This document shows, piece by piece, positions 24,066-31,599 of a stretch of 64,000 nt of DNA. The notes below the pieces were generated by a model that saw nothing but the letters and a program-made list of their open reading frames with translations, was not told the DNA's origin and did no database searches. This DNA comes from a virus: positions 1-64,000 of the IMG/VR virus record IMGVR_UViG_3300021964_000028. One strand, 5' to 3'. The position numbers were made by a program, and so were the translations under genes. Position 1 is the first letter of the stretch; each line of letters begins with the position of its first letter.

Positions 24066-24247
24066 CTTACACTATCACCAAAGAAATGAAAATCATCAAC
24101 GATGAAGATGGTTTCAGTTATCATTTCTCATCGGATGAGTATGGAACTGTAAGTATGCAGGATGGTAATGGAGAAGAAGTTGAAACCATTCACATCCCCA
24201 AAGATTGTATTCAGTGTGTGATTGATGTATTGGAGCAATTCAAATGA
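24062..24247 (+). CDS. hypothetical protein
   Basis: A 61-residue acidic protein with a beta-rich pattern (FSYHFSSDEYGTVSMQDGNG). It overlaps both neighbours by 4 bases, which supports coupled translation. Function is unknown. Confidence 0.55.
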   Translation: MTYTITKEMKIINDEDGFSYHFSSDEYGTVSMQDGNGEEVETIHIPKDCIQCVIDVLEQFK

Positions 24248-24444
24248 CTGACAAAACTAAACTACTCAAGATGATTGAGAATGCTCTACAAACAGCACCA
24301 CCTAATGAGGAGGCAGAAGCACAAGCAGTAATTGATGCCACTGCTGATTGGTTTGAAGAAGTTTTGGGTCAAATTGGTATCACACCATCTTGTATTCCCA
24401 CACTTTTGAGGTGGCAGGCTCATCAACACGAATATTATGACTGA
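24244..24444 (+). CDS. hypothetical protein
   Basis: A 66-residue helical, acidic protein. Its ATADWFEEVL segment weakly resembles the ADWQLDQV segment of two paralogous small proteins just downstream. It overlaps the next gene by 8 bases. Confidence 0.55.
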   Translation: MTDKTKLLKMIENALQTAPPNEEAEAQAVIDATADWFEEVLGQIGITPSCIPTLLRWQAHQHEYYD

Positions 24445-24619
24445 ACGCAACTTCACTCAAGAACTTCAACACTGGACTTATAATGACCCAGAATATGGAG
24501 ACGATATTGAGCATCTTGATTATCGTGCTTTGATTGGTGTTATTACTGAATTGTGTGATAGAATAGAGCAGTTGGAGAAGGACAACGAACTTTTGAAATC
24601 TTATGCTTGGGAACAATGA
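24437..24619 (+). CDS. hypothetical coiled-coil protein
   Basis: A 60-residue acidic protein ending in a short coiled coil (VITELCDRIEQLEKDNELLK). It overlaps both neighbours. Function is unknown. Confidence 0.55.
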   Translation: MTERNFTQELQHWTYNDPEYGDDIEHLDYRALIGVITELCDRIEQLEKDNELLKSYAWEQ

Positions 24620-24849
24620 CTGAACAACATCCACTGACTGACGAGATCTGCAAAAGTATTGCTGCTTCTTATCCTTACGAAGTAACAGAGGACATGCGTG
24701 CCGCTGCTGATTGGCAGTTGGACCAGGTGATTAAATGGGCACAAAGAAATTGCTGGTGTTGGTTTGAAAAATCAAGTCAAAAAAAATCTTTTATTGTTGA
24801 ACTTGAAAAAGCGATGCGCCCACAACAACAGGAGAATAACAATGACTGA
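24616..24849 (+). CDS. hypothetical protein, MTEQHPLT paralogue 1
   Basis: A 77-residue protein beginning MTEQHPLT, with RAAADWQLDQVIKWAQRN in the middle and LEKAMRPQ near the end. It is paralogous to the protein two genes downstream. I chose ATG over a TTG nine bases upstream; the ATG gives an ATGA overlap. Function is unknown. Confidence 0.6.
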   Translation: MTEQHPLTDEICKSIAASYPYEVTEDMRAAADWQLDQVIKWAQRNCWCWFEKSSQKKSFIVELEKAMRPQQQENNND

Positions 24850-25099
24850 AACTTGGTATCTTTTGTACGGTGGCGATTCAGTAGACGGCTGCGGGCCGGG
24901 CGAATACGAAGGTCGAACCCGTGATGTCTCTGCTGCGGCCAAGCACCACATAAAAATCAGCAATAACCCTTATTCGACAGGCTATGTCCAGGTGATTACT
25001 GACAAAGAAGTCGTTCGGTATTCCAGCATTCTTGGCTATAGCCCTGCTACCTCAGAACTAAAAGAAGCGATTAAACAACAACAGGAGGACAACTCATGA
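24842..25099 (+). CDS. hypothetical protein of unusual base composition
   Basis: An 85-residue protein (MTETWYLLYGGDSVDGCGPG at the start). Its first hundred bases include GCGGGCCGGGCG and are much richer in G+C than anything around it, suggesting transfer. It sits between two paralogous MTEQHPLT genes. The ATG used has AGGAG upstream (24830-24834); an in-frame start 78 bases earlier is rejected because it lies deep in the upstream gene. Confidence 0.6.
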   Translation: MTETWYLLYGGDSVDGCGPGEYEGRTRDVSAAAKHHIKISNNPYSTGYVQVITDKEVVRYSSILGYSPATSELKEAIKQQQEDNS

Positions 25100-25365
25100 C
25101 TGAACAACACCCACTGACCACAGCACAGATCAAGAAACTCGTCAGGAGATATATGCTCGACATGGAGAGCGGTGAGTATTCGTTTGGGGAGGATGCTGTA
25201 CGTGCTGTTGCTGATTGGCAGTTGGACCAGGTGTTGATTTGGCTTAATGACAACCTTGCTTGTGGTAACTATCTACGTCCCAAGGGCTACTCTCACCATA
25301 AGATTGACGTTAATGAAGTTCTTTATGACTTAGAGGAAGCAATGCGCCCACAGGAGGACAACTAA
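25096..25365 (+). CDS. hypothetical protein, MTEQHPLT paralogue 2
   Basis: An 89-residue protein sharing MTEQHPLT, AVADWQLDQV and LEEAMRPQ with the protein two genes upstream. It is preceded by the ribosome-binding stretch AGGAGGACAACT, which recurs before the next gene. The pair marks a local duplication. Confidence 0.6.
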   Translation: MTEQHPLTTAQIKKLVRRYMLDMESGEYSFGEDAVRAVADWQLDQVLIWLNDNLACGNYLRPKGYSHHKIDVNEVLYDLEEAMRPQEDN

Positions 25366-25622
25366 TGGAAACCTTGGCTGAGAATACAATGCAAGACAAA
25401 ACCTGGACAGTAATGAATGACCTTGAAGATGCATTCAGTCAAATTACAACATTTAGTTTTCTTCTTAATCAACTGCAAGAAGCAGTAGACTCTGGTGATC
25501 AACAACGAATTGTTGATACTACAGCGGCACTCAATGCATTTTATCTTCCCTATTGCACCAACTGGGACATCAAGTTTAATGCTGCATGGAAGCGTGTTGT
25601 AAACGACGGAAGCATTTTGTGA
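25365..25622 (+). CDS. hypothetical helical protein
   Basis: An 85-residue, predicted all-helical acidic protein. It starts at a TAATG overlap behind AGGAGGACAACT and is the last gene of the small overlapping cluster. About 100 bases separate it from petE. Confidence 0.55.
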   Translation: METLAENTMQDKTWTVMNDLEDAFSQITTFSFLLNQLQEAVDSGDQQRIVDTTAALNAFYLPYCTNWDIKFNAAWKRVVNDGSIL

Positions 25623-25721
25623 AGAGAGAATGGTGGAAGTCAGGAAGTCAAAACAAGTCCTTGTTACAATCAGATAAAGTTGATAGTAAAAATACTACAT
25701 ACAGTAGTCACATTAAGACTT

Positions 25722-26045
25722 ATGAAGTTTTTCTTTGCTTTATTTGCCGCACTATTTTTAGCACTCCCTGCTTGGGCTGTTGACGTTCAAATGGGTGCAA
25801 ACGGTAATCTTGTTTTTGAACCTGCTGAAGTTTCTATTGCTGCTGGGGAGTCAGTTCATTTTGTTAATAACATGCTTCCTCCTCATAATGTTATTGTAGA
25901 AGATCATCCCGAACTATCGCACGAAGGTCTCTCTATGTTACCAGGCGAAGACTTTACTATTGACTTTCCTGAGGCAGGAGATTATACTTACTGGTGTGCT
26001 CCACATAAAGGCGCTGGTATGATTGGAACTGTTCACGTATCTTAG
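25722..26045 (+). CDS. petE: plastocyanin
   Basis: A 107-residue protein with a Sec signal peptide (cleavage after AWA, residue 19) directing it to the thylakoid lumen. The four type-1 copper ligands are present: His55 (PPHNV), Cys92, His95 and Met100 (YWCAPHKGAGM). Plastocyanin carries electrons from cytochrome b6f to photosystem I or terminal oxidases. I chose the ATG directly before the signal peptide over one 42 bases upstream. No convincing promoter was seen in the 100 bases before it; TTGATA at 25680-25685 has no good -10. Confidence 0.96.
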   Translation: MKFFFALFAALFLALPAWAVDVQMGANGNLVFEPAEVSIAAGESVHFVNNMLPPHNVIVEDHPELSHEGLSMLPGEDFTIDFPEAGDYTYWCAPHKGAGMIGTVHVS

Positions 26046-26047
26046 TT

Positions 26048-26278
26048 ATGACAATCCCATATTATATTGATGACCCTATTACATTTAATAGGGTAGAAGT
26101 TCCACAAGAAATTGTTTTTTATTGTGACTCTTTTACTGTCTATGCTAATCGAAATGACTTACGTTACTATGATTGTATTTCTATGCAGATGGGATATTAT
26201 GGAAATTCAAAACATCATTTAAAAGAAATGAGAGATAAGTTTTTTGATAGTATTCCAGTCCACAGTATTTTTGAATAA
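26048..26278 (+). CDS. hypothetical protein
   Basis: A 76-residue protein rich in Tyr and Phe (VEVPQEIVFYCDSFTVYANR). It lies two bases after the plastocyanin stop and overlaps the next ORF by one base, so it is probably co-transcribed with petE and talC. No family is recognised. Confidence 0.55.
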   Translation: MTIPYYIDDPITFNRVEVPQEIVFYCDSFTVYANRNDLRYYDCISMQMGYYGNSKHHLKEMRDKFFDSIPVHSIFE

Positions 26279-26412
26279 TGAATCACGCTGATCACACTAC
26301 GTTGGAGCATTTATTCCATATGTTTCTTTGTTGTATTGCTGGTTTAGGAATCGGCACCTTAGCCATCTGGGGTTATAATCAAATCAAATCAAATAAAAAT
26401 CATAATCCATGA
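26278..26412 (+). CDS. 44-residue membrane protein
   Basis: A small ORF with a His-rich N-terminus (MNHADHTTLEHLFHM), one hydrophobic helix (CCIAGLGIGTLAIW) and a charged tail. It links petE to talC through a TAATG overlap upstream and an ATGA overlap downstream. It may be an electron-transport accessory, by context only. Confidence 0.5.
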   Translation: MNHADHTTLEHLFHMFLCCIAGLGIGTLAIWGYNQIKSNKNHNP

Positions 26413-27059
26413 AAATCTTTTTAGATACCGCTGACACTCAACTGATTGAAAAATATTTTGATACTGGATTAGTAGATGGTGTCACTACTAATCCCACACT
26501 AATCATGAAGAGTGGTAAAGATCCCAGAGATGTTTACCAACATATTAAAGACATTGGTGTTCAAGACATTAGCATGGAAGTTGTTGGTGATTTTGAACAA
26601 ATGTATTGCGAAGGATACAAACTAGCACAAGAGTTTGGATCTGTTGCAACTATCAAAGTTCCTTGTACTAGAGAAGGTTTACACATATGTAGAGCACTCT
26701 CTAGAGAAGGGATTAAGGTAAACGTTACATTAATCTTTAACATTGCTCAAGCAGTTCTTTCTGCTAAAGCAGGAGCTCATTATGTATCTCCTTTTGTTGG
26801 AAGACTTGATGATCAATCTATTGCTGGACTTGAAGTTATACGGGGTATTTCTGAAGTCTATCGAGTTCATGGAGTCAAGACACAAGTTCTATCTGCATCA
26901 ATCCGCAGTGTACATAGAGCAGTACGGTCTTGGTATAATGGTGCTCAGGTAGTTACGATGCCACCAAAAGTATTTAATGATATGTATGATCATATTCTTA
27001 CTGACAAGGGACTTGAGATCTTTAACAAAGATTGGGAATCCGTAAATGCAAAAGTTTAA
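26409..27059 (+). CDS. talC: transaldolase (TalC/FSA type)
   Basis: A 216-residue protein with the small TalC fold: MKIFLDTAD, DGVTTNPTLI, TIKVPCT carrying the Schiff-base Lys83, NVTLIFN, and YVSPFVGRLDD. It interconverts sugars in the non-oxidative pentose-phosphate pathway in the cytoplasm. In cyanophages it works with Zwf and Gnd to raise NADPH and ribose supply, while CP12 slows the Calvin cycle. The zwf gene follows after a 52-residue ORF, and cp12 lies near 47.5 kb. Confidence 0.97.
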   Translation: MKIFLDTADTQLIEKYFDTGLVDGVTTNPTLIMKSGKDPRDVYQHIKDIGVQDISMEVVGDFEQMYCEGYKLAQEFGSVATIKVPCTREGLHICRALSREGIKVNVTLIFNIAQAVLSAKAGAHYVSPFVGRLDDQSIAGLEVIRGISEVYRVHGVKTQVLSASIRSVHRAVRSWYNGAQVVTMPPKVFNDMYDHILTDKGLEIFNKDWESVNAKV

Positions 27060-27204
27060 CGAAGTAATACTAAACATTACTATCGCAATCATCGACTTCC
27101 TCTATAGAGGAAGAAACTATCAACGTTTTTGGGTGCTTGATGAGATTGCTCGGGCACCCTATTTTGCGTTTCTGAATACGGCAATGGGAGGACTAGAATC
27201 ATGA
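27046..27204 (+). CDS. truncated plastoquinol terminal oxidase (PTOX) remnant
   Basis: A 52-residue ORF. NYQRFWVLDEIARAPYFAFL closely resembles the N-terminal iron-ligand region of PTOX/alternative oxidase (RFxVLETxARVPYFAFxS), but after YFAFL it ends within about 10 residues. Full-length phage PTOX is far longer and needs later ExxH motifs that are absent. The ligand Glu of LET appears as Asp (LDE). The start overlaps talC and the stop overlaps zwf (ATGA), so it may persist as a translational coupler. It is probably an inactive deletion product. Confidence 0.7.
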   Translation: MQKFNEVILNITIAIIDFLYRGRNYQRFWVLDEIARAPYFAFLNTAMGGLES

Positions 27205-28532
27205 AAGGGTTAGTTATCTTTGGTGCTACTGGAGATTTATGTAAACGAAAACTTATTCCTGCACTTTATAATCTTCATAAGAAAAATCTTTTACCAAAGG
27301 ATCTTGTGATTGTAGGTTCTGCAAGAAGAGATCCAGGAGTAAAGGCGTGGAAAGAATCTTTAGGTGAATATCCTGAAGATTTTATGTATCATTTAGATTA
27401 TCAATCATCTGATCTTTCAACAATCAAGTCTTTGAAAAATCTAGGTGACTATGAAGATACAACTTATTTCCTCTCTGTTCCACCAGAAAGGTATGGCGAT
27501 GCGGTTACCAATCTAAAAAAAGCAGGTAAGTTAAATGACCCAGAAACATCCCGTGTGGTTATCGAAAAACCCTTTGGTTACGATCTTCAATCTGCTAATC
27601 GTCTATCATCTGTGGTGGCTGGACATTTACGCGAGAAACAAGTCTATCGCATTGACCATTATCTTGGTAAAGATACTGTTAATAATATCCTTGCCACCCG
27701 TTTTAGCAATATATTATTGGAACCTCTATGGAACAGGCAGTACATAGAAGAAGTTCAAATCTTTGCTACCGAAACCATTGGTTGGGAAGGTCGTTCACAG
27801 TACTATGAGGGTGCTGGAGTTGTCAGAGACATGTTACAGAACCATTTGCTACAGGTTCTTGCATTGATTGCTATGGAACCTCCATGCAAAATTGATGCGA
27901 GAGAAATTCGCAGGGAAAAAACAAAAGTTCTTGCTGCAACTAGACTTGGACAAAGACTTGTTTGTGGGCAGTACATTGGATATAAAGATGAAGATGGTGT
28001 AGATCAAAGTTCTATCACTCCAACTTTTGTTGCTGGTGATCTTTATATTGATAACTGGAGATGGGAAGGAGTTCCATTTCATTTTATGACAGGTAAAAAA
28101 CTGCCTGTTGATTGTGTTGAAGTTATTATTAAATTTAAATCACCACCACAAACATTATTTGAAGGTCATGATTGTAATGATCGTATTGTTATGAGATTGC
28201 AACCAGATCCTCATTTGGATATGCGGATTGATATTAAAGCTCCTGGTCTAAATGATTATGTTGAACCAGCAATATTACAATATCATTACCCACTTGAAAA
28301 ATCTGTTGATGGTTATGAAAAACTTCTTTATGATGCAATTAATAAAGATCAATCTCACTTTGTACATTCTGAGGAAGTGTTGGAATCTTGGAGAATAGTT
28401 GATGATCTTTTATGTAAGGGTGATAGATGTCCTATAAGAACAGTGCCTTATGTATACCATAGCGGTCTTTGGGGACCAGAATGTAAAACTAATCTCATTA
28501 CTAAATGGGATTATCCATTAAAACTTAAGTAG
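27201..28532 (+). CDS. zwf: glucose-6-phosphate 1-dehydrogenase
   Basis: A 443-residue protein. The N-terminal NADP-binding motif is LVIFGATGDLCKRKL. The family signature YRIDHYLGKDTVNNIL includes the substrate-binding Lys and the His of the active site, and VVIEKPFGYDL is present. It is somewhat shorter than typical bacterial Zwf (about 490-510 residues). It catalyses the first, NADPH-forming step of the oxidative pentose-phosphate pathway. It is downstream of talC and is followed by a possible gnd remnant. Confidence 0.96.
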   Translation: MKGLVIFGATGDLCKRKLIPALYNLHKKNLLPKDLVIVGSARRDPGVKAWKESLGEYPEDFMYHLDYQSSDLSTIKSLKNLGDYEDTTYFLSVPPERYGDAVTNLKKAGKLNDPETSRVVIEKPFGYDLQSANRLSSVVAGHLREKQVYRIDHYLGKDTVNNILATRFSNILLEPLWNRQYIEEVQIFATETIGWEGRSQYYEGAGVVRDMLQNHLLQVLALIAMEPPCKIDAREIRREKTKVLAATRLGQRLVCGQYIGYKDEDGVDQSSITPTFVAGDLYIDNWRWEGVPFHFMTGKKLPVDCVEVIIKFKSPPQTLFEGHDCNDRIVMRLQPDPHLDMRIDIKAPGLNDYVEPAILQYHYPLEKSVDGYEKLLYDAINKDQSHFVHSEEVLESWRIVDDLLCKGDRCPIRTVPYVYHSGLWGPECKTNLITKWDYPLKLK

Positions 28533-28540
28533 GAGGATCT

Positions 28541-28579
28541 ATGAAAGTAGGAATGAGGGAATGGAAACCGAATGAGTAA
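28541..28579 (+). pseudogene. 12-residue ORF, possible gnd deletion scar
   Basis: ATG preceded by a perfect AGGAGG opens MKVGMREWKPNE and then stops. MKVGM is how many 6-phosphogluconate dehydrogenases (Gnd) begin, and gnd is the usual neighbour of zwf in cyanophages. The likely reading is that gnd was deleted, leaving its ribosome-binding site, first codons and last codons. The match is only five residues, so this is tentative. Confidence 0.4.
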
Positions 28580-28621
28580 ACGAAAAAGTATTTGATTATG
28601 CTCGTATTAGGGCAACGATGT

Positions 28622-28629
28622 AATAAATA
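28622..28629 (+). promoter_or_regulatory. late promoter AATAAATA
   Basis: AATAAATA lies 25 bases before the next start codon and matches the late consensus. Confidence 0.65.
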
Positions 28630-28654
28630 TTTTTATCGTCCCTTTTTTAAAAAA

Positions 28655-28984
28655 ATGGCAAAACTTTCAGAAAAGATTACTGATGAACAGGTTGAAGAGT
28701 TTGATCTTAGAAAATCATTAGAACTTATTGAAAGATGTAGGTTTAAACAAGAAGATAAGCCTGGCATTGTTACCTATCATGATATTGAGTTGAATAAAAA
28801 GTATAGGATCAATAACCCAGGTCATAAAGGAACTCATAATCAAATCGTAGAAGTCACTAGTTTCTTATACAAGTGGAACGTTGATGAAATGGTAGAGCAA
28901 CCCCTTGGTGTTGGAATAAAGTTCCAAAAAAATAATAAGAGTGGAACTTACTACAAGATATCACATTTAAATGCAGTTGATTAA
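28655..28984 (+). CDS. hypothetical protein
   Basis: A 109-residue protein beginning MAKLSEKITDEQVEEFDLRK, charged and without membrane segments. This ATG is preferred to in-frame starts 57-63 bases upstream because a late promoter lies between them. It precedes a glutaredoxin gene. No family is recognised. Confidence 0.65.
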   Translation: MAKLSEKITDEQVEEFDLRKSLELIERCRFKQEDKPGIVTYHDIELNKKYRINNPGHKGTHNQIVEVTSFLYKWNVDEMVEQPLGVGIKFQKNNKSGTYYKISHLNAVD

Positions 28985-28989
28985 CTATT

Positions 28990-29226
28990 ATGGACTTTGT
29001 TATTTACACTAAAAATGGATGTTATTATTGTGATCAGATAAAAAAGGTATTAACGCTTGCAAATATTGAGTATTTGACCTATGATTTAGATAAAGATTTT
29101 ACTAGAGAGGATTTTTATTCTAAGTTTGGGACTGGTGCTACTTTCCCTCAAGTACTTCTAAATGGAAATCCACTTGGAGGATGTACGCAAACAATCAAAT
29201 ATATAAAAGAAAACAACCTTTTTTAA
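28990..29226 (+). CDS. glutaredoxin
   Basis: A 78-residue protein with the active-site motif CYYC (Cys11-Cys14), the cis-Pro segment TFPQVLLNG and the glutathione-binding GGCTQTIKY, all typical of glutaredoxins. It uses glutathione to reduce disulfides, for example in ribonucleotide reductase during phage DNA synthesis. It lies five bases after the preceding stop. Confidence 0.93.
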   Translation: MDFVIYTKNGCYYCDQIKKVLTLANIEYLTYDLDKDFTREDFYSKFGTGATFPQVLLNGNPLGGCTQTIKYIKENNLF

Positions 29227-29228
29227 AT

Positions 29229-29579
29229 GTGGAACAGGAAGTGTATTACGACGTAGAAAAATCTATTGATTACGCTTTTGAGGGAAAGTTTGTCATGAAG
29301 TTTTATGATTATTTGAAGGTTCGTAAAACTTTAAAACGAGAAGTAGAAGAGTTTATTTTAAGTGAAACTGCACAAAGTATTTCTTATATGATTAATGATC
29401 TTGAGGAATATATTAAAGGTGGTTCTGACGAACAACATAAACAACTTCGTGAGGGATATGGACATATTCCTAAACCTCAGGCAAGAAAAATTAAAAACTA
29501 TCTTAGTGAAATACTAGAAGATGCGGAGAAGTACAACTATGAGAAGAGGAGAGGAAGACGAAAAAAAGCAACTAAATAA
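29229..29579 (+). CDS. hypothetical charged helical protein
   Basis: A protein of about 116 residues (MEQEVYYDVEKSIDYAFEGK if the GTG is used) with a very basic C-terminus (KRRGRRKKATK) that could bind nucleic acid. The start is uncertain. An in-frame ATG 48 bases upstream has GGAGG touching the start codon and overlaps glutaredoxin, so the GTG just after the glutaredoxin stop is preferred. The 3' end overlaps the next gene by 41 bases. Confidence 0.55.
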   Translation: MEQEVYYDVEKSIDYAFEGKFVMKFYDYLKVRKTLKREVEEFILSETAQSISYMINDLEEYIKGGSDEQHKQLREGYGHIPKPQARKIKNYLSEILEDAEKYNYEKRRGRRKKATK

Positions 29580-29754
29580 TACAGATGATCCTTTAGAGAT
29601 TAATAAAGGATTTGAGTTAATGCTAAAACGGAACAGGAGGGAATCACCTAAGCCTAAAACCTTTCAAGTTAGGTTTGGTAAGATGATATCTCTCTTCGGA
29701 AGAGAGATTCATTTTAACTTTAACCTAGAACTTGATATTAAAAAATCAAAGTAA
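29539..29754 (+). CDS. hypothetical protein
   Basis: A 71-residue protein with an N-terminal charged part and a C-terminal beta-rich part (FGKMISLFGREIHFNFNLEL). The ATG used has GGAGAAG eight bases upstream, better than an in-frame ATG 18 bases earlier. It overlaps the preceding gene. Function is unknown. Confidence 0.5.
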   Translation: MRRGEEDEKKQLNNTDDPLEINKGFELMLKRNRRESPKPKTFQVRFGKMISLFGREIHFNFNLELDIKKSK

Positions 29755-29771
29755 CTCTCGGGAGAAATAAA

Positions 29772-29996
29772 ATGGAACAAGCATTAATACTCACCATGTC
29801 TGTAATGATGACCTTGCTATTCTTTTTAGTTGGTGGTATAGTAGGTTGGATCGCAAATAGAACTTATTTGGAGCACCAACCGATCAACATGCATCCCGAG
29901 TTTTTTGATCAGGATGGCAACATTATTCCAGATGAAATCCTAGCAGTACGTTTTGAGAATGACAATGACACAGAAGACTACGACGACGAAGACTAA
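29772..29996 (+). CDS. small membrane protein with acidic tail
   Basis: A 74-residue protein. An N-terminal transmembrane helix (VMMTLLFFLVGGIVGWIA) is followed by a hydrophilic tail ending in a run of Asp and Glu (NDTEDYDDED). GGGAG lies upstream. Similar small anchored proteins are common in cyanomyoviruses, with no assigned role. Confidence 0.6.
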   Translation: MEQALILTMSVMMTLLFFLVGGIVGWIANRTYLEHQPINMHPEFFDQDGNIIPDEILAVRFENDNDTEDYDDED

Positions 29997-30558
29997 CCGA
30001 AGAAAACCAGCGATACAACCTACCAGTCTAGATTCAAACTGTTTTCAGCATGAGATTCTAGAACTAGTAAGCAATCAAAGGAGTGCCAGCAAAAAAATCC
30101 AATATCTACAAGAGTATCGTAACAATGCTCTTGTATCTCTTTTTATTTGGAACTTTGATGATTCTGTAATCAGTCTTCTTCCTCCTGGAGAAGTTCCTTA
30201 TGCAGATATCAAAGAAATGAGTTCAGTTGGAGGCACTCTTTCTGATTCTGTTAATAGACAACTTAGTGGACAAGGAAAAGGTGTTGGATATAATGGAGTT
30301 GATGGCGATATTCGTCAAGGAAAAACTTCATTGAGAAATGAGTACGATAAACTTTATAACTTTGTAAAAAATGGCAACAAAACATTGTCATCTATTCGTA
30401 GAGAGACTATGTTTATTAATATGCTTCAAGGATTGCATCCAAGTGAAGCAGAACTTCTGTGCTTAGTAAAGGATAAGAAGTTGACTGACAAGTATAAAAT
30501 TACTTGGCAAAATGTAAAAGACGCTTATCCAGATATTCGATGGGGAGGTCGTTCTTAA
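29959..30558 (+). CDS. conserved T4-like phage protein of unknown function
   Basis: A protein of about 199 residues with a threonine-rich basic N-terminus, a central LFIWNFDDSVISLLPPGEVP motif and a C-terminal helical region (ETMFINMLQGLHPSEAELLC). The whole resembles a conserved T4-like phage family (possibly DUF6433; not verified). A second ATG lies two codons on. It overlaps the preceding gene by 38 bases. A replication or nucleotide-metabolism role would fit the neighbours but is not shown. Confidence 0.6.
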   Translation: MTMTQKTTTTKTNRRKPAIQPTSLDSNCFQHEILELVSNQRSASKKIQYLQEYRNNALVSLFIWNFDDSVISLLPPGEVPYADIKEMSSVGGTLSDSVNRQLSGQGKGVGYNGVDGDIRQGKTSLRNEYDKLYNFVKNGNKTLSSIRRETMFINMLQGLHPSEAELLCLVKDKKLTDKYKITWQNVKDAYPDIRWGGRS

Positions 30559-30581
30559 TATAAACCCGATTTATAGTATTC

Positions 30582-30881
30582 ATGGCAAATAAAATTAATC
30601 CAAGCGACCCATCATCATATGGGTGCCAGATTCTTCTCGAAAAAACGACCATTGAACAAGCAAAAGATAAATCTTTTCCAAATGATGCTCGATTGATTTG
30701 GTATGTTGTAGATGGAGAACAACATATGGATCTGACAAGATGTAAAAAAGTCGCAGATCTTTTTGATCTTTATTATGACAGATATGGGAAAGGTGCTGTT
30801 CAAAAAATAGATTTTGGATATGGTACTATAAATCCTAAACTCTGGGGTAATACAAATAAATCTAAGAAGAGTAAAAAATGA
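30582..30881 (+). CDS. hypothetical protein
   Basis: A 99-residue protein (MANKINPSDPSSYGCQILLE at the start) with a well-mixed globular composition, YVVDGEQHMDLTRCKKVADL in the middle and a lysine-rich C-terminus. It overlaps the next gene by 4 bases. No family is recognised. Confidence 0.6.
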   Translation: MANKINPSDPSSYGCQILLEKTTIEQAKDKSFPNDARLIWYVVDGEQHMDLTRCKKVADLFDLYYDRYGKGAVQKIDFGYGTINPKLWGNTNKSKKSKK

Positions 30882-31072
30882 GTGAAGGATTTAAGGATGA
30901 AAAAGTTGAGATTGAAGTTCAACTTAATAAAAATGAGATCAACAAAATCTTGAAAAAATACAAACAAGCAAAAAAATACATGAAGTCTTCTTTGTATGAA
31001 GTTAAAAAGTTGAATGGAACTGAAACATACATAACTAATCTTATTAAGGAAGCGGAGGATACTCCTTTGTAA
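30878..31072 (+). CDS. hypothetical charged helical protein
   Basis: A 64-residue lysine/glutamate-rich protein with a probable coiled coil (VQLNKNEINKILKKYKQAKK). It overlaps the previous stop by 4 bases and directly abuts speD. Function is unknown. Confidence 0.55.
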   Translation: MSEGFKDEKVEIEVQLNKNEINKILKKYKQAKKYMKSSLYEVKKLNGTETYITNLIKEAEDTPL

Positions 31073-31399
31073 ATGGGAAAGCATTATTTGTTGAATCTCT
31101 ATGGATGCCCTTTTAAACTTTTAGATGACCTTGCTATCTTGACAGATCTATTAGAAAATGCTGCTTATGCTAGTGGTGCTCAAGTCATTCAGAGCATCCA
31201 TAAAAAGTTTAAACCTCAAGGCGTAACAGTATTAACATTACTTTCAGAAAGTCATATTAGTATTCATACATGGCCTGAAGATGGAAATGCTGCGGTTGAC
31301 ATCTTTACTTGTGGTGATTGTAATCCAAAGATTGGATGTGATATTATTATCCAACAACTATGTGCAACCGATTATACACTAAGTTATATTGAACGCTGA
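31073..31399 (+). CDS. speD: S-adenosylmethionine decarboxylase proenzyme
   Basis: A 108-residue protein with the self-processing site SESHISIHTWPE. Cleavage between Glu59 and Ser60 would generate the pyruvoyl cofactor. CGDCNP and the compact length match the bacterial class of SpeD. It supplies decarboxylated SAM for spermidine synthesis, which helps DNA packing. Polyamine genes of this type recur in cyanophages. Confidence 0.93.
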   Translation: MGKHYLLNLYGCPFKLLDDLAILTDLLENAAYASGAQVIQSIHKKFKPQGVTVLTLLSESHISIHTWPEDGNAAVDIFTCGDCNPKIGCDIIIQQLCATDYTLSYIER

Positions 31400-31489
31400 C
31401 TAAAATCAACTTTTAAATCCAAAAAAGTCGGAAAAAAAATCCCAGCAAATTTTTGGTCTGTAGGGTCGAAGCAAAACTTTACCCTCCAC

Positions 31490-31518
31490 TTGACTAAATA
31501 AAATATGAGATCTATTAT
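31490..31518 (+). promoter_or_regulatory. sigma70-like promoter of the riboswitch transcript
   Basis: TTGACT (31490-31495) and TATTAT (31513-31518) are separated by 17 bases. Transcription would begin about 31525, just before the structured RNA. Confidence 0.75.
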
Positions 31519-31525
31519 GACTCAT

Positions 31526-31599
31526 ACGTTCATCCGATTCGCTGTTTGCGAATAGCGAATCGGACGCAAGTAAGTCGCGGAACGGAGTTCGTTCATCCC
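31526..31599 (+). promoter_or_regulatory. predicted glutamine riboswitch (glnA / Downstream-peptide type)
   Basis: ACGTTC (31526-31531) pairs with GGAACG (31579-31584) as P1. CCGATTCGCT (31534-31543) pairs perfectly with AGCGAATCGG (31554-31563) as a 10-bp stem, and the single-stranded core ACGCAAGTAAGT follows. This matches, from memory, the core of the glnA and Downstream-peptide RNAs, which bind glutamine in cyanobacteria and their phages. A second CGTTCATCC at 31590-31598, just before the start codon, could compete for the P1 strand. The short peptide gene downstream is the expected context. Confidence 0.75.
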
